Shown piece by piece: positions 1 to 10,471 of a stretch of DNA of 64,000 nt. Numbering within the stretch: position 1 is the first letter of the stretch; each line of letters starts with the position of its first letter. Below the pieces are notes generated by a model that was not told the DNA's origin, searched no databases, and saw only the letters and a list, made by a program, of their open reading frames with translations. Location: the NCBI GenBank assembly GCA_026182355.1, contig JAPFBL010000949.1, forward strand, positions 16,505 to 80,504. Reading direction: 5' to 3'. Made by a program: the position numbers and the translations under genes. Source of the DNA: Hermatobates lingyangjiaoensis (lineage: Eukaryota; Arthropoda; Insecta; Hemiptera; Hermatobatidae).

Positions 1-483
1 AATGTGAATATTCAAAAGGGTCCCGAACTGGGAATCAATAGAGTCACTCAGCACTCCATTATTGGCAAAATGAGAGCTTGAAAAACCAATCAATTCTAAC
101 CTTCTTGTACAAAGCCTAACTGCACGAATACTCCTTACACATCCAACAATAAATGTCTTTTAAATAGCGAAATAAATCACTTTAGAGTGATTAATCATTT
201 TCAATTATGAACAATAAATTATCAAGCAGACATAAAACACTGATTTCACACACATAACATCAAAGTTCATTGAGATGTAGGAGGTTGACTTTGACAGCTT
301 ATCACAACGGGCACTTCAGTACTTAGAATGGACTCTTCATCATCGGTTGCAGAGTGAAGAAAGGGTTATGTGTTTACTATTCTCATAAAGAAACTTTAAA
401 TATAGTATTAATTATATTATTACTGAAAATAAAAAGTCGAAACTTATTTTTCAAAGTTCTGAAGCCTACTTTTAATATTTACT
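1..483. other. AT-rich sequence, no gene recognised
   Basis: No conserved coding or repeat signature is recognised. A degraded stretch from about 440 may be the upstream part of the reverse-transcriptase fragment that follows, in another frame. Confidence 0.4.
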
Positions 484-738
484 ATGACATGTGGATGCTC
501 AGTCTGGTTTGGAGCAGCGTCCATGAACAAGAACTGCATCCAAATAGTACAGAATAAATGTGCCCGCCTTATAGCTAGGGCTCCATGGTACACCAGAAAT
601 GTTGATATTCAACATGATTTGGGTTTGGAATCTATTTATTCCTACATTGCTCGACTTGCCAGTAATGCAGGCAAAAAACTGTCAACCCATCCGACTCTCC
701 TTGTTTGGGATCTAAATCCAACTCCCATTCCTTTCTAA
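484..738 (+). pseudogene. Jockey-like LINE reverse transcriptase, C-terminal fragment
   Basis: The translation contains GCSVWFGAAS, then IQIVQNKCARLIARAPWY and TRNVDIQHDLGLESI. This is the order seen in the region after the RT domain of Jockey/CR1-type LINEs (YG..VWG, then QN..LR.I..APWYVRN..I..DL), which belongs to ORF2, the reverse transcriptase used for target-primed insertion. Only about 85 codons survive, ending at a stop near 738, and the upstream part is in a different frame, so this is a dead 5'-truncated copy. The family assignment is by recall of the motif pattern; Jockey against CR1 cannot be settled here. Confidence 0.7.
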
Positions 739-764
739 TCCCACTAGCCTCAAAGCTTCCTACT

Positions 765-985
765 GAAGCTAAAAATGACGACCACATGACTTCAAAAGTA
801 TACAGTACATCAGAGAATGCAAAGCCTGAAGACCATACGACCACGAAGACGACACCATTCCCTGACAGACTGACTACCCCATTCATGACAATGTTTACTG
901 ACCCAACAAAAACAGCAGGATGAGTATCTAGCAGTACTGGGCCTCTGGTCCAGAACTGCTATTTACGACATGCACTGTTGTGCAT
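765..985 (-). repeat. Dispersed repeat R1x, copy 1
   Basis: The reverse complement matches 32690-32935 closely and 46290-46490 more loosely. Shared words are TCGTGGTCGTATGGTCTTC, GGCTTTGCATT and GCAGT.CTGGACCAGAGG. It directly follows the Jockey-like fragment but the other copies do not carry that fragment, so it is probably a separate element. Class unknown. Confidence 0.65.
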
Positions 986-1799
986 GGTAATATTCATTGA
1001 ATTACACTTATACGTATACCTGATCACAAAAAAAAGGATGGAAATTTTAGGTTCTTCAAAAAAAAATTTTGCGCAAGGTAAAAAAATCATGTTTTGAAAT
1101 TCAGCCTTCAAGAACATGAAGTATTACTGTTTGACAGGAGTGAAAGAGTTAAATGAAGGAGTCGGAGTCACAGCTGATTTCTCCCGAGTCTGACTCCGAT
1201 TCCACAAGGTCGAAAATAAGGCCCGACTCCATCTACACAACTATGATTCAAAACATGCAAAAAAGTAAAAATATATAAAGAGTTTGAGCGTTGTTTAAAC
1301 CATTGGTTAGCTACAAATAATGGAATCATACATTTATTCAATTAACCGCTAGAGAACTCCATCTATGAAGGAAAAAAAAACCCCATGCATGTGAAGCTTA
1401 TCTCATTGTTGAAGGATGAAATTTACATGAATGCTTCTTATCAGGAGAGGACTGCAGCCAAAAGTGTTGAAATGATTTAAAGTTTTGGCGAATCTCCAAG
1501 TCTGTCCTAACCGAAGAACCGACATTTTAATATTGTTTAGTCCTCTTCAAGGGGCGTATATAACCTTATGTGACTCTTAGAAGTAGAGAGACGAGGAAAT
1601 TATTTTCCAATAATTAACACCTTCAAAAGTAATGAGAGTAAAAGATACATTACTTTCTACTTCACGTAGTTAAATTAAAAAAAAAAATATTTAATAGAAA
1701 AATCGACATCTATAGTTATGAAGGCCGTGATAGTCTCTATTTATCAACTATATAAAATCTGGAATGCACAAAGAACCAAGGGTTAAGACATTACACAGG
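986..1799. other. No gene; short GAGTC-rich patch
   Basis: Positions 1155-1235 hold a self-complementary patch (GGAGTCGGAGTC and GACTCCGATTCC) that could be a decayed small inverted repeat. Nothing else is recognised. Confidence 0.35.
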
Positions 1800-2130
1800 G
1801 GCCAGGTTAACTCAGTGGTTAGCGTACTTGCCTCTGTGGTGGTAGTCCGATGTGGGTTCGATTCCCACATGGTCCTCGATTTATTCACGCGAGAGGGCTT
1901 GAATAAATCTATCTGAGTACGTCATCCCTTAGAGAGGATGTTAAGCTCTCGGTTCCGAGCCTATATGATGTCAGGTACTCGTTAAAGATCCCTACTTGAA
2001 ATGCATTTGAGTTAAACGAAATTTAGCACTCTCAATGTGTAGAATATGTTAGAATTCACCGATGAAACAAAAAGCTGGTTAACGGCTGACATTATTACCC
2101 GCTAGGAGATCGGTTTAAACAATAAAAAAC
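1800..2130 (+). mobile_element. tRNA-derived SINE, tail type A
   Basis: The head is tRNA-like: GGCCAGGTTAACTCAGTGG holds a polymerase III A box and GGTTCGATTCCC a B box, with acceptor-like ends. The body (ATTTATTCACGCG, TCTGAGTACGTC, GATGTCAGGTACTCGTTAAAG) recurs in at least five other copies in the window. The 3' end is AACGGCTGACATTATTACC followed by GATCGGTTTAAACAATAAAAAA, called tail A here. It is non-coding and depends on a LINE partner for movement. Most likely not a working tRNA gene. Confidence 0.85.
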
Positions 2131-2147
2131 AAGCAATGCTAACATAC

Positions 2148-2290
2148 TAACCCATCCACTCACAGACATCATCGAAAAAACATCATGAAGCGACTTCTGG
2201 GACCTCAAAACATATAAATCCTTCACAATCTCGAAATCGAATTTTTTCACGATCACTACACTTTACTTATAGTAAGTAAAAAAGTAAGGA
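2148..2290 (+). repeat. 3' end of dispersed repeat RepL
   Basis: Shares ACAGACATCATCGAAAAAAC, CGACTTCTGGGACCTCAAAAC and a CACGATCACTACACTTTACTT end with 38520-38660 and 57350-57470. The shape (long body, common 3' end ending TTTACTTATAGTAAG plus A-rich) is that of a LINE 3' end, but no coding part is seen. Confidence 0.6.
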
Positions 2291-2860
2291 ATTGCACATC
2301 TCAGTAACAACGTAGAGAAACATGCTGGCCAAGCTATCAAAGTGCCTAGTAAAAAGTTATAAATACAAAATTTTTTTTGTTTATATTGTTTTAAAAATGT
2401 TTCTTTTGCGTAGTTTAGACAAAACGTTGTTTTGCGGTTTCCATCTCTGTTTCTGAAGTCAAGAAAAAGGAAACATGGACTTCCATTTTTGGGCTGTCTT
2501 TTATTACAATTAAATTCTTAGGGAACAAATTAAAAGAAAAAAAAAACTTTATAAAACACAGTTTTGGATAAAGAAAAAGGAGAATTTATATAGATGAAAA
2601 GAGGAAGATTCATGTAGTATTCACATTATAAGGTAAACAGGTACGAGTATGTTCCGCCTTCTCTATGCCACAGTCTTTTAATTAACGAGGGCTTCATTTC
2701 TAATTTTATTAAAATCAGTTATGTGTCACAATTTGTAATAATTTCACAAAAATGTTTGATGATACATCTCCACATATATACGAATATATAAAATATACAC
2801 TGTAGGAAAATTTCACTTGAAGAAGGTGAAATAAAAACCAACATATAAACCACACTAGGA
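2291..2860. other. AT-rich sequence, nothing recognised
   Basis: A/T runs and no repeat or coding signature that I can name. Confidence 0.4.
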
Positions 2861-3102
2861 CAATGAAACAAATGGCTAAGATCTTTCAACGAAAACAAGT
2901 GGTTTTGGTTCAATAGTAGTGAAACTCTGACGAAGACCATTTGTCTTGTTTGAAAGATAATAGTTATATTCTGATTTTCTTACTGGGGTTTAAAGGTCAA
3001 TACGTAATACATATGATCAAACCACAATATGAAACAGAATATGTTTGATCATTGATTGTTATTTCACTTGTTTATGTAAAATCTTGTATTTATATATATA
3101 TA
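2861..3102 (+). mobile_element. Decayed PLE terminal repeat, family A foldback
   Basis: A left arm (GGCTAAGATCTTTCAACG, minus sense) and a right arm (ACTCTGACGAAGACC, then TTGAAAGATAATAG) are old versions of the family A foldback at 10.5, 20.1, 44.5, 52.5 and 61.6 kb. The right end GATCATTGATTGTTATTTCAC and GTAAAATCTTG(TA)n is typical of the family. Confidence 0.6.
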
Positions 3103-3285
3103 TATAAGTTTACATCGGCCAGTGGACGCATTTACGTCTCCGTTTCTTCATTATTACTCCTTTTATTTTCTTTCTTTCTACTCTCCTGAAGACGGCAAGA
3201 CGCCGAAATTATCGAGATTTGTGAGTGTTCGTCCTTTTTCTTGTGTTCTCTAGCTGTAACTTTAATTACATATATATATGATATA
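3103..3285 (+). mobile_element. Solo PLE terminal repeat between (TA)n tracts
   Basis: A short unit lying between (TA)n at 3085-3103 and 3271-3290. It holds a hammerhead-like fold (3182-3217), then a GTGAGTG word and a pyrimidine-rich run with TTTCTTGTGTTCTC before the next TA tract. The same layout occurs at 3290-3460, 11575-11690, 44277-44442 and 63855-63970 with different sequence. Confidence 0.6.
3182..3217 (+). ncRNA. Hammerhead-like fold (UCUC/GAGA helix I)
   Basis: Helix I TCTC (3182-3185) pairs with GAGA (3214-3217). Core CTGAAGA at 3186-3192, one extra C, helix II GGC/GCC, GAA at 3205-3207, a minimal helix III ATTAT, then C at position 17 of the standard numbering. The plan follows the type I hammerhead except for the extra base. 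Activity is not shown. Confidence 0.55.
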
Positions 3286-3289
3286 TATA

Positions 3290-3493
3290 TGATTCGCGCC
3301 CCGTTCTTCGACGTGGGGAGATCTCTCTCACTTCGTCCTCTCTTCTAGTCTACTCTCCTGATGACGAACAACAGTTCGAAATATTGAATTCTGTAAGTGT
3401 TCTTTTTATTCTCTTTTCAGTGTCGAGCTTTGTGTAATTTAAAGTTATATAAATATATATATATATATATATATGATATATGTATATGATATA

Positions 3494-3540
<47 letters not shown>
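3290..3540 (+). mobile_element. Solo PLE terminal repeat plus long (TA)n
   Basis: Related to the foldback at 28389-28740: shared CTTCGACGTGGGGAGATC, TCACTTCGTCCTCTCTTC and GTCTACTC before the fold. Hammerhead-like core CTGATGAC at 3358-3365, helix II GAAC/GTTC, GAAA at 3378-3381, then AATTCTGTAAGTG. It ends in about 90 bp of (TA)n and GATATA variants. Confidence 0.65.
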
Positions 3541-3541
<1 letters not shown>

Positions 3542-4242
3542 TTCTAATCTGTGTGTGTTGATAAAGGAGGCTCCCTTTGTCAAGTTAATTGTCAAATCTC
3601 TCATATAACAAGCCAGTTCCAGTGAAGCATGATCGCAGCTAATTAACTTAATTACAAGCATCCCTCAATTGGTGCAATACTAGACCGATTAGCGACTGAT
3701 GTTGGAATCACATTAATTTCCAACATATATCTGTAAGACAAGAAATGTTAATAATGATATATAGTTGAACTTTTTAAACTTTTATGATGCTCCAATTTAG
3801 CGGATGGTAATGAAGCAAAAAAAAATTCAATTTTTTTTAGAAAATACATTTCAAAAATGTAACCAACGACTACACATATCACCATAGCCCGTAGTCGTTC
3901 TGGATATACTGGCTTACATAAGATAGCATAAGTAAAGCAACATTGGGGATGATTAACACTTGGATAGGTGACAGCATTTGCTGTAATCAGCATCACTAGT
4001 ATAGCATATTAATGATTAATAGAATCAAAATCAAAAATAATTATACTTTGAATCTTTGAAGTGATGAATAAGACGTTTAAGTCCTAATACTTGATATGTA
4101 CATCTTATAGGATTTAACCTAAATGTCAGATTGTTAGACATAATAAAGTCAAACCTCGGTAACATTTAGAATTCGTAACATTTAGTGTATATTGAATTTT
4201 TATGATTTTTGACAAAAGGAAAGAAAAGTGATTTTTTAATTG
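3541..4242. other. No gene; possible pogo-type terminus
   Basis: TCAAACCTCGGTAACATT at about 4150 resembles the outer end of Tigger/pogo transposons, and its echo GAATTCGTAACATTTAG follows. The rest is AT-rich without recognised content. Confidence 0.3.
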
Positions 4243-4555
4243 TTAAATCTAATTCATATAACAGCGCGCCATAAAATGCCCAGTATAATAATTTTATAAA
4301 AGGCTAAATATGTGAAACATAATCCAAACTTGAAAATGTTTTTTGAAAAATAATAAATGATTTTATCCTATATCTTTTTTTTTAAGATAAAAAATTATCT
4401 CAAAACGACATTTTTTTTTATTTATTTCTGAAAATTTTTAGACAAAATAGAAATATTATCAAAATTTTCAATGAGAAACATTGTCATAAATCTTCAAAAT
4501 AGAAGGAGGTCAGATAAACTATGTAAGTGACAGGTGTCAAACATACGGCCCGCGG
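4243..4555 (+). repeat. Duplicated block, copy 1
   Basis: About 310 bp (from TAAATCTAATTCATATAACA to TACGGCCCGCGG) recur at 5212-5522 in the same orientation with only scattered differences. Copy 2 includes the first ~25 bp of the MITE that starts at 4529, so the duplication is younger than that insertion. Confidence 0.8.
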
Positions 4556-4936
4556 GCCGGATCCGGCCCACCTGGGAGTTCAATCCCATTTTTTTATTAT
4601 AAAAAAAAAAGCAGTTTACTCTAAATTTCTTAAAAACCTGCAGTTCTTATATTACCCACCAGTATTTTAGTACGTGATGTACATATTATCCACTTTTCCT
4701 TTGTCCTCGCACCTTGACCAGCAAAATGGATAATAGAGTATCGGATTTTAATAAAGATTTTTATAGTTGACTTACTCTTCTTTGTACTATTTATTAGTAT
4801 TACTGACTGATACAAAGAAAAAGGTAGACTTATTGTTAGTTCTATGTAATTTTGTAATTAGCTTGCTGGCACGGCCCGCTTGAGGTCAAAATAAGCTGTA
4901 TTCGGCCCCCAGGCCGAAATGAGTTTGACACCCCTG
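4529..4936. mobile_element. hAT-type MITE with 8-bp target duplication
   Basis: The ends are imperfect inverted repeats: AGGTGTCAAACATACGGCCC on the left and GAGTTTGACACCCCTG on the right. ATGTAAGT flanks both sides (4521-4528 and 4937-4944), an 8-bp target duplication as expected for hAT elements. Subterminal GGCCCGCGGGCCGG and CGGCCCCCAGGCCG are complementary. No transposase is present. Confidence 0.8.
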
Positions 4937-4944
4937 ATGTAAGT

Positions 4945-5211
4945 GATCCACTGGCTATTGGAATAAAAGCCATGTTCTGCTGTAAAAGTCTATTTCGTAA
5001 CCCAAACTTCATATTCGCTTTATAATTTAATATGATATGTAAAAAAATTAGTGGCAATGATCATAGATTTCTGATGCTTTCCATGTTATGATGGATTGGA
5101 ACTGTCTAACAAAATGCTCTAAGTAATGTTCTCCTGTAGCGGATTATTTCTTAACATAAAATCTTTACTCTGCCTTTTCAAAAATCTTATTACTGCTGTA
5201 TTTATATTATT
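4945..5211. other. Single-copy-looking spacer with a short repeated word
   Basis: Positions 5146-5206 (TTTCTTAACATAAAATC to GCTGTATTTATA) recur at about 5561-5626, so this spacer flank was copied along with the block rearrangement. Confidence 0.5.
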
Positions 5212-5522
5212 AAATCTAATTCATATAACAGCGCATCATAAAATTCCCAGTATAATAATTTTATAAAAGGCCAAATATGTGAAACATAATCCAAACTTGA
5301 AAATATTTTTTGAAAAATAATAAATGATTTTATCCTATATCTTTTTTTTTAAGATAAAAAAATTATCTGAAAATGACATTTTTTTGACTTGTTTCTGAAA
5401 ATTTTTAGACAAAATAGAAATATTATCAAAATTTTCAATGAGAAACATTGTCATAAATCTTCAAAATAGAAGGAGGTCAGATAAACTATGTAAGTCACAG
5501 GTGTCAAACATACGGCCCGCGG
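5212..5522 (+). repeat. Duplicated block, copy 2, with a captured MITE end
   Basis: Repeats 4243-4555 and stops inside the MITE terminus at CATACGGCCCGCGG. It is followed by a second copy of the sequence found just upstream of the block, as expected if a segment was pasted in with flank duplication or template switching. Confidence 0.75.
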
Positions 5523-5640
5523 TATAGATTTAATAATGTATTTATATTATACTGCTCTATTTCTTAACATGAAATAGTAAATCTTTACTCTGCCTTTTCA
5601 AAAATGTTATTACTGCTGTATTTATACTAAGGATATTAAC

Positions 5641-6272
5641 TTATCAGTTGTGCAATCCGTAATTGTGTGGTATTTACTCATTCTGAGGTAAGATGGATAA
5701 ACAAACAAAAGTCTCCACACAAATGAAGTTTTATTCAACAACAACAACGCGTTTCAAACACTTTGTTTTCATCATCATCACGAAGACACTAGAATACAAA
5801 TTATATCTAGGTTAGGTTAGGTTAGGTTGCAGTGGTAGTCCCACAAGAGAACACACATAAGCCAAGCATTGGCCCTTTGTGATACCACACAATGAAGATT
5901 GATTCTACAGTGGGAGTCCTAAATTTTGCCTAACTCAAGTGTATCTAGAGTAGGGATCTTTAATGAGTACCTGACATCGTACAGGCTCGGGACCGACAGT
6001 TTAACGTCCTTCTCCGAGGGACGATGTGCTCAGATTTATTCACCTCCCGCGTGAATAAATCGAGGGCCAGGTGGGGATCGAACCCACTAGGCTACTCAAC
6101 TAGCCTGACCCCTAAATTATACCTAATTTTGTAACTAATTAGATATAATTTGTATTCTAGTGTATTCCTGATGATGAGGAACACAAAGTGCTCAAAACGC
6201 GTTATTGTTGTTCCTGAATAAAACATCATTTGTGTGAAGACTTATGTTTGTTTTTCCATATTACCTCAGACT
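5641..6272. mobile_element. PLE family B foldback, split by a SINE
   Basis: Left arm 5641-5797 (minus sense) has AAAAGTCTCCACACAAATG, CAACGCGTTTCAAACACTTTG and CATCATCATCACGAAGACAC. Right arm 6126-6272 has CCTGATGATGAGGAACAC, AGTGCTCAAAACGCG and TTTGTGTGAAGACTTATG. The two arms are inverted copies of one terminal repeat. The loop between them is filled by the SINE at 5810-6113. Confidence 0.8.
5810..6113 (-). mobile_element. tRNA-derived SINE, tail type B with (TTAGG)n
   Basis: On the minus strand the head carries the B-box-like GGTTCGATCC and the shared body. The 3' tail differs from tail A: it runs through TGTGTGGTATCACAAAGGGC and GGCTTATGTGTGTTCTC to four (CCTAA) units (TTAGG on the plus strand, 5808-5828). 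Flanks AAATTATATCTA (5798-5809) and AAATTATACCTA (6114-6125) are a 12-bp target duplication with one mismatch. Confidence 0.85.
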
Positions 6273-6485
6273 AATGATATTATATGCATCATTGGTGCGA
6301 TATACAAAAGTAAGCATATATATTGATAAGTGGATCAAGCACTATCTGTACTACCTCCAAGAATGAATGACTAATAAACATCTCCCATTTAAACATTTAT
6401 ATTATACCTAAATAGAACATTATTTATTATATACCTAAAAAGTACGATATGTTTATTTATAGTAAAATTGAGTGTAGGCCACTCC
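6273..6485 (+). repeat. Dispersed repeat R2x, copy 1
   Basis: Inverted relative to 32335-32560. Shared words include ATATTGATAAGTG, AACATCTCCCATTTA and AGTGTAGGCCACTCCAGATTT. Class unknown. Confidence 0.6.
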
Positions 6486-6819
6486 AGATTTCACTGATTA
6501 GTGACCCAGTAATTCATTCCTTTTTTCAGTTCTTAATATGATTTACGTCTTACATTTTTTGATATATTCCTATTTCTAAAACCAAAAAAAGTATAATCCT
6601 TTGGAATAGTAAAGAAAAAGGATATTATTGCACTTTAGAGTGATATTCACTAACTAGTATCTCTTGTATGTGAAGATGCTGAAGAGAGCTTACATAAACC
6701 GCACATGTGTTGTAGGTATATCGACGACCACATAGCTTTTCAAAGAAGCTATGCCAACGCCAATGGCTTAAAAATATATTGCTTAAGAATCATGCTTAAA
6801 GGTTATAATAGAAAAGTCA

Positions 6820-6875
6820 TTATCATCACCTTTCTAATCATGAGTAAATACCACACAATTACTGCTTGCATAACC
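6820..6875 (+). mobile_element. Outer end of a family B PLE repeat
   Basis: ATGAGTAAATACCACACAAT matches the outer end of the 12.5 and 36.4 kb foldbacks. Only the end survives. Confidence 0.5.
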
Positions 6876-7994
6876 GGTGAGTAAATAGATTTAATTATTT
6901 CCCAAATTATTCCTTTAATTAATAATGCAAATGAATTAAGTTAATTTGCATATTAAGATAATTAAGTAAAAAATTACACAACTATTACATGACATAGAAT
7001 AAAACGTAGATGAAAAATAATTAATTATGTAAATAAACCTTTAAACAAATGGTTCAATGGAATCAAATGTATTATTATTTCTTTGTTTTTTTACAAACTC
7101 ATTGAAATTATGATAATTAACTATGTAAAAAATACCATATACATTTGCAACATATTGAAAATTAACTTGAAATATTACAAAACGACTCCAGTTTTAATTA
7201 TTAGTCATGGTGATTCATTTGATTTTTTTTTTTATTAGGCTGTCTCATAAGACAAGAGTTACATTCTCGTTAAAATTAAAAAAAATAGAAGATAACTGTA
7301 TTAAAAAGAAACATTGAATTAAATACCTTGTAAATTAGCTTCATAATATATTTACTTTTAGTAAATTTGGGTGTACACCAATGCAATTTTTTTTTAAAAT
7401 ATAAAACATTTTTATCGATAATATTGACCGAACTAGAAAGTCAATTACTAGGTTCCACAAGTAGTGTATTAATTCTATGTTTTGTTTTCTATAATATAAT
7501 AATAAAAATACCTATTTACAAATTTTTTTTTAGAATTAATATCGATTCTATATAATTTGTTTGTTGCATAAAAAGTCACAAAAATATTAACAGATCTGTA
7601 TGTAGTTAATGATTATTTCCTGTTCATTGCATCAACACTGGCTTAATTAAGAGACAAATCTCTTTTACACTGTTTTAAGTCATCTTGGTGTCATTGGTGT
7701 TTTATGGCTGTAAGCCAAGATGACGTTTTTAATCAAAGTTTAGAAAAAAATTGTTATATTTAGCAGTTTAAAAGTGATTTTATTAATTAAATTACTATGT
7801 AATCAACATATGTGAACTTATTTTTGTTGTTTGTATAAATGTTTGGAAAGAAAGAAGAAAAGAATAAAAACACCTGAGTACCAAAAAGGAGATTAGTACA
7901 CAATTTAAAATAATCTTTTATTTTACTAAATTGCGTTAAATTATTAATATTAAATGATGACAAACAAAAGTAATAAGGAATTATAAGAAATATA
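6876..7994. other. Very AT-rich, no feature recognised
   Basis: Contains a short inverted pair around 7676-7725 (AAGTCATCTTGG and CCAAGATGAC). Otherwise nothing can be supported. Confidence 0.4.
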
Positions 7995-8340
7995 GTGGTA
8001 CCTCCGGATATGAGTTCCCCAACATACGAGTTATTTGAGATATACGAGGAACAGCCAATTATAGTATCAGGTCATTTATAAATACGTACATTTGTTTTTT
8101 CTACGATGCCGCCTACGGTCCACTCAGTTCTCAGTTTACCTTTGTAAAATTGGAAGATCTATTCAATTGGAAGATCTTGGGAATGTGGGAGAGAGTTTCA
8201 AAGTTCGTGGCAAAGAAACAAGTTGCAACTGGTCGTGCATCGGATCTATTTAATGAAACTTGTTTAACTCATTTCCGTAGCATTCTGAAAGGGAGAAAGA
8301 AACAAACCTTCTTGGACATTTTTTTTTTTTTTTAATCGTA
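7995..8340 (+). mobile_element. Tigger/pogo-like transposon, internally deleted
   Basis: Starts with a terminus-like GTGGTACCTCCGGATATGAG and CAACATACGAG and continues directly into the last part of a transposase frame (8150-8335), so most of the coding region is missing. A right terminus is not clear after the T run at 8320-8334. Confidence 0.55.
8150..8335 (+). pseudogene. Tigger/pogo transposase C-terminal tail
   Basis: The frame gives MWERVSKFVAKKQVA, then LFNETCLTHFRSILKGRKKQ and TFLDIFF. It matches the tail of Tigger/Jerky-type transposases as I recall it (W..V..FV.K, then FN.....HFR.ILK.R.KQ..LD.FF), the part that follows the DDE catalytic domain. No catalytic residues are present. 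A PLE N-terminal origin was considered because of the FNETCL word, but the HFR-ILKGR-KQ-LD pattern fits Tigger better. Confidence 0.55.
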
Positions 8341-9160
8341 TCCGGTATTAAAACATTATAGTAATGGAAAACACAGAAAACGAAAGTCACCTTTACTAAT
8401 TAGGAGAAGAATTATTTGTAATTAAATAATGCCACTAAAAGCTTTAAAGCTGACTCATTTAAATTAATAACCAATTAAAGTGTAATTTAAAGAAAGTTAT
8501 TCCTACCAAAAATAATGCAGTGTAACTCCATTTAATTACTGCTTTCTTTAGAATATTATATAATTAAGAAGCTTTCTATATGTCAATAACAATAGATGAA
8601 ATTCAAATATAATCTTTTAATATCAGAAAAAAAAAGAAAATAGTAACATTAATAATTATATTTATAGAAAAAAACATCACAAATATTTGTAAAAATATGT
8701 TATAGTGTTCCTAACCATTCTGTTTTTAATGAAGTTACTAATGAATCTTTTATACCGTTTAAGACTTTGTATATAAAAATGAAATATAATTTTAATATAA
8801 CATAATATAATAGTTGTTAATCAGTAACAGATATTGAACTTTTTTTGTAATCAATGTTGGAATGCAAACATTATAAAACTGTTGTTCTTTATCCATTTTT
8901 TGCTTTGAACTAATTTTAATAATCTAGCTTAAAACTATTTATTTTTGAAATTTAGCTTAACTTAACTTGATTATATCTTGAAAATACTTATTAAATAATT
9001 ATTAAACTCTTTGCTGCTTTTAATTTAATTAATGATAAATAATGTAGTTAATTTTAAACATTATTCAAAAATTCAGAACATTTTTATGTACTCCTTAGGT
9101 TTTTTATATACATTATACCATCAGACTTATATTATGCTACTTATTTTAGAAACTTAAATT
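8341..9160. other. AT-rich, no feature recognised
   Basis: Homopolymer-rich sequence without conserved words shared with the rest of the window. Confidence 0.4.
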
Positions 9161-9268
9161 ATTGTAGGTTAAACAGCCAATGAAATAGTCTCCACACATA
9201 GAAATTATATTTCTACCCTACAATGAGTAAATACCACATAATAACTGATTGTACTACCTTAGAAACTT
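9161..9268. mobile_element. Minimal family C PLE foldback remnant
   Basis: Both outer ends are present (TTGTAGGTTAAACAGCCAATG and TCTCCACACAT on the left, ACCCTACAATGAGTAAATAC and CACATAATAACTGATTG on the right), but the ribozyme-like centre seen at 15.0, 17.8 and 54.6 kb is missing. Confidence 0.55.
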
Positions 9269-10259
9269 AAATTATTATACTACCCGTCTTGGACGGGTTT
9301 TTAATAAAAATTCAGTGCTGATATGCGGTATTCCAAAGTATTATTAGAACTTAAAGAATTGTCAAAAATATTATTATTAGTGGAGCCCAAAACTGTCATT
9401 AGATCTTGAGTTTTTTTTGCAGCTTTAGATATTGAGGTCAAATTTATTTAAGAAATATTCTATGAATATTTCTTATTTAGTACATTGGTAGGTAGGAGTC
9501 ACTTTTTTAATGCAAGCAAATTATGATAAACGCAAACGAAATTAAAATCAACTAGCAATAGCTACTTTCTACAGTATCAGGCACTTAATAATACCTGCAT
9601 ATTTTTAGCTATATACTTTTATATCTGTGTTTGCAAGCCAAACACAACTTAAAAATAAATAACTTTGATTCTACGTTCAATTTCCAATCCATTCAAATCT
9701 TAGCTTTTAAGTTAAACTTACACAGATCTACTGTCAAAACTTCAGTTTGCTATGACTTATGGTGGCTGAGTTTGATTGACCAAAAATTTGTTGGACAAAA
9801 AAACAAAACATAAATTTTTCTAAAGGTGATTTCTAAAGGCCATTCTACATTATACAAGCATCCATCACTCCAAATATGCTATAATAGCATATTTTAGAGC
9901 AGTATAAGAGATTCTATAATTTGAGCAATAGAAGTAACGATAATTTCATCATTTAAAAATTATAAAACTATTAATACCAGCGCAAAAATATATCTATAAA
10001 CACAATTTTCAATGAAGACAAAGAAACATAGAGATATGTATTACAAATGAAATGATCAAACTATTTACAGAAGTTGGGAGAGGTCTATGCCCAGAAGTGG
10101 ACATAGTTTTAAAATTAGAAAAAAAATGTTCTTTTATTAACAAGTCTAAACTTATTTGTTATATAAAATAGTCATTATTACTATTATTATTATTATTCAT
10201 GAGAAAGTTTTAATAATCCAGCAGTCACGTTTTGATTCGTTTCAATTGCATATATACAA
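9269..10259. other. No gene recognised
   Basis: AT-rich. CCCGTCTTGGACGGG at 9284-9298 is a small GC hairpin. No other structure can be supported. Confidence 0.4.
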
Positions 10260-10462
10260 CAAGATTTCACATACTATAAACACATGAAATAACAATCAAT
10301 GATTAAACCAAAATATAAAATAGAGAAAAAAGACTAAGATCTTTCAAACGTAACAACCGGTCTTCGTCAGAGTAGGGCTTTTGAGTCGGACGAAGACTAC
10401 TTCTTATGGTTGAAAGATCTTAGTCCTTTTTTCCCTATTTCATATTTTGGTTTAATCATGTA
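10260..10462. mobile_element. PLE family A foldback, diverged
   Basis: Left arm carries GATTTCACATACTATAAACA, GACTAAGATCTTTCAAACG and GGTCTTCGTCAGAGT. The right arm is the inverse (GAGTCGGACGAAGACTACTT, TTGAAAGATCTTAGTC). The arms differ from each other more than in later copies, so it is older. Confidence 0.7.
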
Positions 10463-10471
10463 TATATATAG

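Noticed and set aside
1800..1870. tRNA gene
   Set aside because: The A and B boxes belong to a SINE head found in several copies with the same body; the anticodon arm does not form a proper tRNA.
5808..5828. Interstitial telomere from chromosome fusion
   Set aside because: Only four TTAGG units, placed exactly at the 3' end of a SINE with a target duplication; they are the SINE tail.
8150..8335. PLE N-terminal fragment
   Set aside because: FNETCL is similar to PLE pieces, but HFRSILKGRKKQ..LD.FF and the pogo-type terminus upstream fit Tigger better.
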